From: an uncultured Clostridium sp.
GTDB lineage: Bacteria; Bacillota; Clostridia; Lachnospirales; Lachnospiraceae
Reading direction: 5' to 3'
Length of the DNA: 8,517 bases
Assembly (NCBI GenBank): GCA_902464345.1
Contig: CABQJA010000089.1
Location: forward strand, 1-8,517
Shown here piece after piece: positions 1 to 6,809 of this stretch (position 1 is the first letter of the stretch; each line of letters opens with the position of its first letter). The position numbers and the translations under genes were made by a program. The notes beneath the pieces are model-generated. The model made no database searches and had not been told where the DNA came from. It worked only from the letters and a program-made list of their open reading frames with translations.

Positions 1-633
1 ACCTATAAGATACAGGCATTGACAGACATTACATTGAGTATTAAGGAAGGGGAGTTTGTATCCATCATGGGGAGAAGCGGATCCGGAAAAACAACATTAC
101 TCAATATTATAGGGTTTCTGGATGCCCCGACAAGTGGACGGTATCTGTTTGCAGGAGAGGATGTTTCACATCTGACAAATAAAAAGCTATGGAAATATCG
201 GCGGGATAATATAGGATTTGTATTTCAGAACTTTGCACTGATCAATCACAGTAGTGTATTTGATAATGTGGCATTGCCATTGGAGGCGGTGGGAATGTCG
301 AGGAAAGAGATTTCAAATCGGGTAAATGAAATTCTGGAGTTAATTGAAATCAAGGATTTATATCATAAGTATCCGGGACAAATATCCGGTGGGCAAAAAC
401 AAAGAGTGGCAATTGCCAGGGCATTAGTACATAATCCGAAAGTGGTGCTGGCGGATGAACCAACGGGAGCATTGGACTCTAAGACCGGGACACTGATTCT
501 GGATGTATTGGAGAAAGTAAATCAGATGGGAACAACGGTGGTTTTGGTAACCCATGATGAGAAGGTCGCACAGAGAACAAACAGGATTCTTTATATAGAA
601 GATTCCCAATTGATGGAAAATAGCGAAGGGTAG
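1..633 (+). CDS. ABC transporter ATP-binding protein, MacB/LolD/SalX type (5' end cut by window)
   Basis: This is the nucleotide-binding subunit of an ABC transporter: it hydrolyses ATP on the cytoplasmic face to drive a membrane permease. The frame is open from base 1, so the true start lies upstream. 210 residues are visible against a usual 225-235, so about 15-25 are missing, including the A-loop aromatic. Counting from base 1, the visible motifs are Walker A GRSGSGKT (residues 24-31, bases 70-93), Q-loop glutamine 76 in FVFQNF, signature SGGQKQR (129-135), Walker B VVLADE (148-153), D-loop GALDS and H-loop histidine 185 in THDE. All catalytic residues are intact. The RRDNIGFVFQNFALI region is typical of the COG1136 group that partners FtsX-type permeases, not of the ABC-2-type DrrA/NatA ATPases. 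The stop is at 631-633, and the next gene follows after 37 bases. It could serve the FtsX permease downstream or an unseen permease upstream. Confidence 0.95.
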   Translation, partial: TYKIQALTDITLSIKEGEFVSIMGRSGSGKTTLLNIIGFLDAPTSGRYLFAGEDVSHLTNKKLWKYRRDNIGFVFQNFALINHSSVFDNVALPLEAVGMSRKEISNRVNEILELIEIKDLYHKYPGQISGGQKQRVAIARALVHNPKVVLADEPTGALDSKTGTLILDVLEKVNQMGTTVVLVTHDEKVAQRTNRILYIEDSQLMENSEG

Positions 634-670
634 AAGGGGGAAGCAACAAATCGCTTATGGAGGGAAAATC

Positions 671-1120
671 ATGAAAAAGCGGATAATAGCAGGTATCATA
701 ACAGGAGGCTTAATTGTAATTCTGGCATTGTCATATATCGGATTACAGCAGAAGACTGCATGGACAGAAAGTGCCGATTCATATGGAGAATTTAATCCGG
801 AGAGAGAGGATGGGATAACAACCGAAAATTACGGAAGTGGATATGATGTATATACAACGAAGGATATCAGGGTTACCGGTAATATTTTAACGCAGGGAGG
901 AGAAGTGACACTGGATATATATCTGAATGATAATTTAGAGGTGGAAAGAACCTATGATGCAGGTAAAACAGAAGAGATAATCATTGAGGTGCCGGATTTT
1001 AAAGGAACAGTCAATATGAATCTGATTGCAGAATCTGATGTGACAGGGACATATTCGGTGAAGATTTATACAAGAGAAACCAGATTCCATAAGATACTTC
1101 GAAGGTTGCAGGATAAGTAG
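671..1120 (+). CDS. Small single-pass membrane-anchored protein of unknown function
   Basis: I do not recognise a family for this 149-residue protein. It starts with a short basic head (MKKR), then one hydrophobic segment at about residues 5-24 that would act as an uncleaved signal anchor or signal peptide. There is no cysteine after it, so it is not a lipoprotein. Residues 28-62 are acidic, glycine- and tyrosine-rich and probably extended. Residues 63-134 show alternating strand-like patterns (DIRVTGNI, EVTLDIYL, EEIIIEVP, VNMNLIAE, YSVKIYT) that suggest a small beta-sandwich outside the membrane. The C-terminus is basic (RFHKILRRLQDK). The start is fixed by an ATGGAGGG ribosome site at 657-664, 6 bases ahead of the ATG. 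Its place between an ATPase gene and an FtsX permease gene suggests an extracytoplasmic accessory subunit of the transporter, by analogy with adaptor genes of MacA type, though it is much shorter and has no visible hairpin or barrel-sandwich domain. Confidence 0.85.
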   Translation: MKKRIIAGIITGGLIVILALSYIGLQQKTAWTESADSYGEFNPEREDGITTENYGSGYDVYTTKDIRVTGNILTQGGEVTLDIYLNDNLEVERTYDAGKTEEIIIEVPDFKGTVNMNLIAESDVTGTYSVKIYTRETRFHKILRRLQDK

Positions 1121-1123
1121 GAG
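1119..1123 (+). promoter_or_regulatory. Ribosome binding site of the FtsX permease gene, unusually far from the start
   Basis: AGGAG overlaps the stop codon of the preceding gene and lies 14 bases before the ATG at 1138, separated by an A/T-only tract after the first base or two. The other genes in the window have 5-6 base spacing. The only other nearby in-frame ATG (1144) is further away, so 1138 remains the best start. Translation may be weaker, or coupled to termination of the upstream gene. Confidence 0.6.
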
Positions 1124-1137
1124 AAAAATATTTAATT

Positions 1138-4119
1138 ATGAAAATGTCAAAACTATTATTGAAATTGTCAAGTGAATATTGGAACAAGCATAGACAGCGA
1201 TTTTTATCATTTGCTTTTTTGGTAATGGCAGGCAGTGCCGCACTTTGCAGTGTGGCACTGCTGATTCGAAGTGAGAAATCTGCCATACTGGAAGAGGAGC
1301 TGGTATTGCTTGGAAATTATGATGTGATCATCTATGAGACGAATCAGGCAGTGTATGAGCAGTTGTTACAGGAAAATGAGAATACCGGTTGTTATTATGA
1401 GCTGGGCTATGTGGAAGCAGGCGAAGATTCTTCTCAGTATAAAACAGCAGCATATGATAATTCTGTTTCAGAGGATTTATACCATATGACCTGTGTTCGT
1501 GGAAAGTATCCGGAAAATGCAGGAGAAATAGCCATAGATCTGTCGATAGCGAAGAGAATGGGGATAGCACCATATCCCGGAGAAGAGATTACCCTGCGGT
1601 TATATGATACAGAGAAGCAGATGCTTGCAGAGAAAACGTATGTAGTATCGGGAATTTTTGATGCAATGAGTGAAGAAGCATATGGAGGGTGGAAACGGTA
1701 TGTGTACCAGCTGGAGACTTATAATGAGAGCTATGATCTTCCGGGGGTATTCTTTTCCAAGGCAGATATGCAGGTATTTCAGCCGGAGCAGGTGACAGTT
1801 TTTACACAGGTGGATGAGGCGGAAGAAAGAGAGCTGGTCGAAAAAATTCTGAACATGCAGCTGGATCCGTCATTAAAATCAGAATATATCGTATGCAATG
1901 GAGGCAGGCGGTATGCATATACCTATATCCTTGGACTGGTGGAGTATGTACAGAGTAATTATGAGGGTATGAATGGAATTTCAGTCCTGATGCAGGCAAT
2001 TCGAGATGGAGCGGTAATAAAGGATTTCTATTCTGCGATATTAGTGCCTGTATTTTCAGCGCTGATCTGTGTGATTGTATTTATGTCCATTTATTCTTTT
2101 GTACGGATGGTAATGCAGGATCGGCTCTCGCAGGTAGGCATATTGCGTAGCCTTGGGATGAAAGCAAGGGATTGTAGTATATGGTTGCTGGCAGAGATTC
2201 TTGTGCTGGCATTGTTGTTCAGTGGTCTGGGTATTGTGCTTGGCGGTGGATTGCATGCGGGGGTAATTGCGATTGTGAATGCCAGATTTCATCTGGCATT
2301 AGAGCTTGGTTTTCAGGTTTCAAAATATGTAGCCGGTGCAACGGTAAATCCATATCTGTTTTCGATTGTGGTAATAATGACTGGCGTGGCACTGGCAACG
2401 GTACTGGTTTTGATTCAGATATATAAATCAGACCCGATTCGGTTACTGTTTCAGCTTATGCCAGAAGGAAAGACTGCAAAGGTTAAAAAGCGGGGAAAAT
2501 CATGCAAAACATGGATGCGTCTGTTAAATCGAAGACTGGTTTTGCATGATACGATTACTATGGTTACGATGATGCTGTTAATGGGAGCTGCATTGTTTGG
2601 CTTTACATATTTCTCTGCATTAGCAGACAAGGAGAATGCAGTATATCGGGAACAGATAGAGAATGTACAGTTGGGTGAGTATCAGTATGTAGCCAGGATG
2701 ACAGGATCGAAGAGTTATTTTCAGATAGAAAACCATCATAATTATGGACTAACATCGCAGAAGCTACAAGAATTACAGCAGAATGAGGCAATAGAAGAAA
2801 TCAATGCACAGATCATAAATCGTTCTGCAAGGCTGGCATATCCCAAAGGGGAAGATTTAAAAGAAATAGATGAACTGCTGCAGGGAATGAAAATCCGGCA
2901 ATATGCACCGAGTGAGAATGAATATGATGAAGCATTGTATGAGGCAGAGATTGCGACGTTGGAGGGAACCGGATATAGTTCCGGAGAAGAATTATATGTA
3001 GTACCCATGAATGGATTGCAGGAGGAGAAACTGAAAGAACTGGAAAATAATGTAATAGCCGGACAGATAAATACAGACAAAATCCGTAGTGGTCAGGAGG
3101 TAATTCTGGCAGTGCCGGAGGAACAGGCAGAATTGGTTCAACAGGTATTTGACGTTGGGGAGTCTCTTCCTCTCAGTGATGTGGTATTGGATCGGCAGGG
3201 GGACGACTTTAATCTAAGTGGTTCTGTACCGGATCTATTATCATCTCCGGTTTATGAAAAGGAAGTGGAAGATCCCAGTGGTTCTCTTGTCCCGGTGAAG
3301 GCATATGTATTCGGAGCAAGGAAAGATATAAACACCAGAGTCGGAGCAATTGTGGTACTGCATTCGGAAACTGATTATGAACAGTATCTGATATCAAAAG
3401 AAGAAACAAAGATGGGGGCAGATATGTACAGGAGTAGTGATTATGGATTCACCATATTATGTATGGATCAGTCATATGCAGCATGGGGACTTCCGGATCA
3501 GAATTATAATCGGATACAGGTGAAGGTGAGGAAGAATGCCGACCTGCAATTGGTGGACCCGCAGATATACAGCATCCTGGCATCTGGAAAGGGAATGGAG
3601 ATTGTATCCACAGCAGAGATACAGGAGAAAGAGATATGGAAAAAGCAGAAGGTAATGGTAGTGTTTTTTATCATGGTTTTGATGCTGGTATTAGTAGCGG
3701 CCTGTGCCATTGTATTCAGCCTGTACATGAGGATCCGAATCAGTACACCGAAGCTGGTAACACTGCGGTGTCTGGGAATGACAGAAAAACAGTTAATGGG
3801 GATGCTGATTATACAGAATATCTATTATCCGGTTGTCGGAGTGGTATTTGCGATACTTCCTGTGGCTGTGTGTCAGAGCTGGTTCTATTATCTGCGTCAT
3901 TTGGTAGAGAGCGGTGCAGCAGACAACTGGAGTTTTAACCAGAACATGCGACTGTTGGAAATTCCGTTCTGGTACAATCTGTTTGATTACAGCTTTGGAA
4001 TGGCATTAATTGGAATACTGTTACTGGGAGTGCTTCTGATTATTCTTGGTACGATACCACAGGTACGGTATATTAAAAAATTAAATCTGATACAGGAAAT
4101 CGAAAGAAATACATATTAA
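1138..4119 (+). CDS. Double-module FtsX/MacB-type ABC transporter permease
   Basis: This 993-residue integral membrane protein has two complete FtsX modules in one chain. Module 1: TM1 at about 22-44, an ectodomain at about 45-298, then TM2 299-323, TM3 349-372 and TM4 406-429. Module 2: TM5 474-494, an ectodomain at about 495-838, then TM6 839-862, TM7 889-913 and TM8 953-977. The linker at 430-473 is rich in Lys/Arg and so cytoplasmic, which fits a TM-ectodomain-TM-TM-TM layout for each half. The family hallmark just after the first helix of each three-helix bundle is present twice: VGILRSLGM (333-341) and VTLRCLGM (874-881). In LolC/LolE and MacB the permease is a dimer of single modules; here one polypeptide could supply both halves. 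Such proteins couple ATP hydrolysis to mechanical work on peptides or lipids outside the membrane rather than moving substrate through a pore. The ATPase gene 19 bases downstream is the natural partner, with the first ATPase as an alternative. The substrate is not evident. Confidence 0.93.
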   Translation: MKMSKLLLKLSSEYWNKHRQRFLSFAFLVMAGSAALCSVALLIRSEKSAILEEELVLLGNYDVIIYETNQAVYEQLLQENENTGCYYELGYVEAGEDSSQYKTAAYDNSVSEDLYHMTCVRGKYPENAGEIAIDLSIAKRMGIAPYPGEEITLRLYDTEKQMLAEKTYVVSGIFDAMSEEAYGGWKRYVYQLETYNESYDLPGVFFSKADMQVFQPEQVTVFTQVDEAEERELVEKILNMQLDPSLKSEYIVCNGGRRYAYTYILGLVEYVQSNYEGMNGISVLMQAIRDGAVIKDFYSAILVPVFSALICVIVFMSIYSFVRMVMQDRLSQVGILRSLGMKARDCSIWLLAEILVLALLFSGLGIVLGGGLHAGVIAIVNARFHLALELGFQVSKYVAGATVNPYLFSIVVIMTGVALATVLVLIQIYKSDPIRLLFQLMPEGKTAKVKKRGKSCKTWMRLLNRRLVLHDTITMVTMMLLMGAALFGFTYFSALADKENAVYREQIENVQLGEYQYVARMTGSKSYFQIENHHNYGLTSQKLQELQQNEAIEEINAQIINRSARLAYPKGEDLKEIDELLQGMKIRQYAPSENEYDEALYEAEIATLEGTGYSSGEELYVVPMNGLQEEKLKELENNVIAGQINTDKIRSGQEVILAVPEEQAELVQQVFDVGESLPLSDVVLDRQGDDFNLSGSVPDLLSSPVYEKEVEDPSGSLVPVKAYVFGARKDINTRVGAIVVLHSETDYEQYLISKEETKMGADMYRSSDYGFTILCMDQSYAAWGLPDQNYNRIQVKVRKNADLQLVDPQIYSILASGKGMEIVSTAEIQEKEIWKKQKVMVVFFIMVLMLVLVAACAIVFSLYMRIRISTPKLVTLRCLGMTEKQLMGMLIIQNIYYPVVGVVFAILPVAVCQSWFYYLRHLVESGAADNWSFNQNMRLLEIPFWYNLFDYSFGMALIGILLLGVLLIILGTIPQVRYIKKLNLIQEIERNTY

Positions 4120-4138
4120 GCAGAACTGGAGGAAGAAT

Positions 4139-4822
4139 ATGAAAGAATGGGAAATCCGGACGGAACATCTGTCAAAAATATATCACCTTGGAGACCGGCA
4201 GGTACATGCATTGCAGGATGTGAATCTTACAGTTGCAAACGGAGAAATGATTTCCATTGTAGGCACCAGTGGAAGTGGAAAATCTACATTATTGCATCTG
4301 CTGGGCGCCCTGGACACACCTACGGAGGGCAAGGTATGGATAGCAGGGAAGGATTTAAGTGATCAGAAAGATCGGGAGCTGTCTGTGATCCGGAGAGATT
4401 ATATTGGATTTGTTTTTCAGAAATTTCATCTGATGAATGAATTGACGGTGAAAGAGAACATTGTCTTACCTATGCTGCTGGCAGGAAAGACCGTAGATGA
4501 AGATTATATAGAAGGGCTGGTGGAGATACTGGGACTGAAGGACCATCAGGAGCATCTTCCGACAGAGTTATCCGGAGGACAGCAACAGCGGGTGGCGATT
4601 GCGAGGGCCTTAAGCAATCATCCGGCAATCGTTTTGTGTGATGAGCCAACCGGAAATCTGGATCATCAGACCAGCCATGATGTTGCGGAATTATTATTGA
4701 AGGTGCATGAGGAGTATCAGAAGACAATATTGATCGTGACGCATGATGAAGAGATTGCCAATGTGGCAGAGCGGAAGATCAGGATTGAAGATGGGAAAAT
4801 CATGAATGGCATGGAAGGATAA
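4139..4822 (+). CDS. ABC transporter ATP-binding protein, MacB/LolD/SalX type (complete)
   Basis: This complete 227-residue cytoplasmic ATPase has every expected element: A-loop tyrosine 15 (SKIYHLGDR), Walker A GTSGSGKS (42-49), Q-loop glutamine 94 in FVFQKF, signature LSGGQQQR (144-151), Walker B IVLCDE (164-169), D-loop GNLD (172-175) and H-loop histidine 202 in THDE. The length and the spacing between motifs match the COG1136 group (LolD, MacB ATPase domain, SalX, BceA). The ATG is preceded by GGAGGAAG at 4128-4135, a strong site with about 5 bases of spacing from its core. It follows the FtsX permease gene by 19 bases and precedes the tandem permease genes by 27, so it may power the FtsX permease, the following pair, or both. 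It is clearly diverged from the first ATPase of the window (Q-loop neighbourhood FHLMNELTVKENI versus FALINHSSVFDNV), so the two are not a recent duplication. Confidence 0.96.
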   Translation: MKEWEIRTEHLSKIYHLGDRQVHALQDVNLTVANGEMISIVGTSGSGKSTLLHLLGALDTPTEGKVWIAGKDLSDQKDRELSVIRRDYIGFVFQKFHLMNELTVKENIVLPMLLAGKTVDEDYIEGLVEILGLKDHQEHLPTELSGGQQQRVAIARALSNHPAIVLCDEPTGNLDHQTSHDVAELLLKVHEEYQKTILIVTHDEEIANVAERKIRIEDGKIMNGMEG

Positions 4823-4834
4823 TTCAGCTGAGAC

Positions 4835-4844
4835 AAAGGAGGGG
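4835..4844 (+). promoter_or_regulatory. Strong ribosome binding site of the first tandem permease gene
   Basis: AAAGGAGGGG, a near-perfect Shine-Dalgarno, sits 5 bases before the ATG at 4850 and settles the start. It is a better match than the site of the second copy (AGGGAG, 6761-6766), so the two paralogues may not be translated at equal rates. Confidence 0.75.
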
Positions 4845-4887
4845 TAGTTATGTTTCGTACACAGACAAAGTTATTTTTTCGCAGTCC
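4844..4887 (+). repeat. 44-base exact direct repeat, copy 1 (start region of tandem paralogue)
   Basis: This stretch, from 6 bases before the ATG through the first dozen codons, is identical to 6766-6809. It is the best-preserved part of a longer similar block that spans roughly the first 500 bases of each gene (to about 5350 here). It marks the duplication unit and would be a natural site for recombination between copies. Confidence 0.9.
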
Positions 4888-6751
4888 TCTGCGACTGATT
4901 CTGCTTGCGGTGCTGTTTGGCGGTAGTCTGTATTATTATGGACCAATGTTTCTTGCATGGTTTCAGGGACAGGTGTATTATGCGGGACTCGGAAAACTGC
5001 AGGTGCAGCTTCGGGACTTTATCTATGTGTTTTTACTCCTTTTATTTTTGTCATTTGATTATTTCCGGGATGTACCGGATGCAAATATTGATGAAACACT
5101 GAAGGCTGATAAGAATTATCTGAAACAGGATCTGGTGCAGGCATTGATGATGATTTTGGTTGTACTTGTATATGCATTCTGTTTTCTGGTTATGCATATA
5201 GCTTGTCATATTTCAGATGGCACCTATACATTGCAGGTACTGTTTTATTATTTCAGATTGACCGGAACTTACTACATATTAGACGGAGTAGTCGCTATTT
5301 TGGCAGGGTGGTTATTTGCCAGAAATGCCGGAAAGATAGTCGGCTATATTGTGATTATTTTATTTGCACTGTTGATTAGTCCTTTGGCAATTTCGGAATG
5401 TACATGGCTCTCGTGGCAATACCCATGGATCTATAAAGTAATTCAGATTTTCCTGATTATACCGCAGGGAACCCAAAGTTTAGATCCGACGTATTTGCAG
5501 GAAGTTAACTGGTCAATTGCATCAAGAGGAATTTTCTGGATAGGATTGTTCGGAACATTATTATTGCTATCTTACTATAGGCAGGAGAAACGTAAATACC
5601 AGAGATGGATAATGCTTTTGGGGGCGATATGTACAATAGTTGCAGCTGTGTATTCGGAATTACCGGCCAGCTATTATTGTGTGGACAATTTTATATCGGA
5701 TACAGATGATATATTTCGATATCAAATGTTTGGAATAAAACAACAGGAAAAGGATGCAGATTTCAAGATTAATTTCTATGATATGGAGATTCAACTCGGG
5801 AGACAGATGAAGGCAAAGGTAATATGCAGTCCCTCGGTTCAAACATTGGACAGGTACGATATGACACTTTATTACGCATATCAGATAGATCGGGTAACAG
5901 ATGAAAATGGAGAGGCGTTGATGTATCAGAGGGATGAAAGTACATTAACCATATATGGACAACCGGATGGAATTGAGAAGATTTGTATTGAATATCATGG
6001 CGGTTCGCCCAAGGGGAAAATACATGCAAATAGGAATGATATGTACCTTCCGGGCTGGTTTCCGTATTATCCGATAGCCGGATGGCAGAAGATATATGAT
6101 ACGGATAAAAATATGTATGTTGATAATCAGTTAAAAGAACCGGCTGATTTCAGGATACAGATAAAAACCTCAAAAACAGTATATTCTGATTTAGAGGAAG
6201 TAGCGGAGAACCGGTTCTGTGGAAAATCAGAGGGACCAACCCTGCTGATGGGATTTGTTAAGGAAACGGAATTAGAGAATGGAGTCAGATACATATATCC
6301 GTATGCAAGTGTGGAGAATCTACCTGATACGAAGTTTTATGCAGAGGAGCAGAAGCATTTTCTAAATACGCTGGAAAATACAAATAGTAAAATACGATTG
6401 TTTATGATAACCCCAAATGTTGATGAGGGTGGACCCGGAATCTATAGGGAGGATCAGATTATTGATAGTGTAACCTTTGCATATCTAAATAGCATTTATG
6501 AGGAAAGCGGACAATGGAATTGGGAAATGCGAAATAATGAAACAGATGAGGAAGATCGAATAGAGACTGTAAAAATGTTGTATTACAACTTTAAGGAAAA
6601 TGAAACCGGAGAGACACTTTATGAAAATGTCAGAAATATGTATTTAACGCAAATGCAGGAATTTGGTTACACCGAGGATGATTTTGAAGAGTTTATAATC
6701 AAGAATCTCGGACAGGAGGAATGGGATTATTTAAATAATGGTGGTGTTTAA
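4850..6751 (+). CDS. ABC-2-like permease with M1-aminopeptidase-like exported domain, copy 1
   Basis: This 633-residue protein has two parts. The membrane half has helices at about 15-37, 57-72, 97-117, 140-157, 162-182 and 227-243, with basic loops (FFRSPLR, RNAGK, RQEKRKYQR) on the cytoplasmic side, matching the six-helix ABC-2 plan. A hydrophobic stretch at 192-205 may be re-entrant. A seventh helix at about 252-269 would put the rest outside. The exported part (270-633) reads like the beta-rich N-terminal domain of M1 aminopeptidases: strands around ADFKINFYDMEIQLGRQMKA, a VTDENGEAL turn (349-357), IEYHGG (380-385) and LPGWFPYYP (400-408), which recalls the LP..WYP segment of ABC-2/M1 fusions. 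No HEXXH occurs anywhere, and the protein stops where a catalytic domain would be expected, so it is probably not an active peptidase. This assignment is from pattern memory only. The next gene, 20 bases on, is a paralogue. The pair may form a heterodimeric permease. Confidence 0.88.
   Translation: MFRTQTKLFFRSPLRLILLAVLFGGSLYYYGPMFLAWFQGQVYYAGLGKLQVQLRDFIYVFLLLLFLSFDYFRDVPDANIDETLKADKNYLKQDLVQALMMILVVLVYAFCFLVMHIACHISDGTYTLQVLFYYFRLTGTYYILDGVVAILAGWLFARNAGKIVGYIVIILFALLISPLAISECTWLSWQYPWIYKVIQIFLIIPQGTQSLDPTYLQEVNWSIASRGIFWIGLFGTLLLLSYYRQEKRKYQRWIMLLGAICTIVAAVYSELPASYYCVDNFISDTDDIFRYQMFGIKQQEKDADFKINFYDMEIQLGRQMKAKVICSPSVQTLDRYDMTLYYAYQIDRVTDENGEALMYQRDESTLTIYGQPDGIEKICIEYHGGSPKGKIHANRNDMYLPGWFPYYPIAGWQKIYDTDKNMYVDNQLKEPADFRIQIKTSKTVYSDLEEVAENRFCGKSEGPTLLMGFVKETELENGVRYIYPYASVENLPDTKFYAEEQKHFLNTLENTNSKIRLFMITPNVDEGGPGIYREDQIIDSVTFAYLNSIYEESGQWNWEMRNNETDEEDRIETVKMLYYNFKENETGETLYENVRNMYLTQMQEFGYTEDDFEEFIIKNLGQEEWDYLNNGGV
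6548..6580 (+). repeat. 33-base exact direct repeat, copy 1 (3' part of tandem paralogue)
   Basis: This stretch encodes EEDRIETVKML (residues 567-577). All 11 codons, including third positions, equal those at 8485-8517, although the sequence just before it is poorly conserved between the paralogues. The match in copy 2 reaches the window edge, so the full repeat may be longer. Confidence 0.9.
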
Positions 6752-6757
6752 CTGACA

Positions 6758-6766
6758 GGAAGGGAG
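6758..6766 (+). promoter_or_regulatory. Ribosome binding site of the second tandem permease gene
   Basis: GGAAGGGAG lies within the 20-base gap after the copy 1 stop codon (6749-6751), with its AGGGA core ending 6 bases before the ATG at 6772. It confirms that the second copy begins at the same methionine as the first and does not depend on copy 1 read-through. Confidence 0.65.
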
Positions 6767-6809
6767 TAGTTATGTTTCGTACACAGACAAAGTTATTTTT
6801 TCGCAGTCC
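6766..6809 (+). repeat. 44-base exact direct repeat, copy 2
   Basis: Identical to 4844-4887 at an offset of 1922 bases. Recombination between these two copies would delete or duplicate one complete paralogue in frame. High similarity continues to about 7272 and then drops sharply. Confidence 0.9.

Noticed and set aside
622..656. Possible hairpin in the gap after the first ATPase gene (AGCGA at 622-626 against TCGCT at 651-655; AAGC against GCTT)
   Set aside because: Stems of only 4-5 pairs with no following T-run are too weak for a terminator or regulatory structure.
2742..3080. 112-codon minus-strand ORF opposite the second ectodomain
   Set aside because: It is serine/cysteine-rich antisense translation of a coding region, typical of a shadow, with no supporting start signal.
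3636..3938. 100-codon plus-strand ORF inside the FtsX permease gene
   Set aside because: It overlaps the well-supported second FtsX module in another frame and shows no domain or ribosome site of its own.
1..4822. The two ATPase genes as a recent duplication
   Set aside because: They share only family motifs. Sequences between the motifs differ widely, which fits two old members of one family rather than a recent copy.
4905..5102. 65-codon out-of-frame ORF inside copy 1, with a similar 65-codon ORF at the matching place in copy 2 (6827-7024)
   Set aside because: The apparent conservation follows from the high nucleotide similarity of the two genes in this block. There is no separate ribosome site, the product is cysteine-rich with no recognisable feature, and the main frame is clearly coding.
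6790..6802. T-run in the first codons of both tandem genes as a phase-variation tract
   Set aside because: Six T residues are too few to expect slippage-driven switching, and both copies are in frame.
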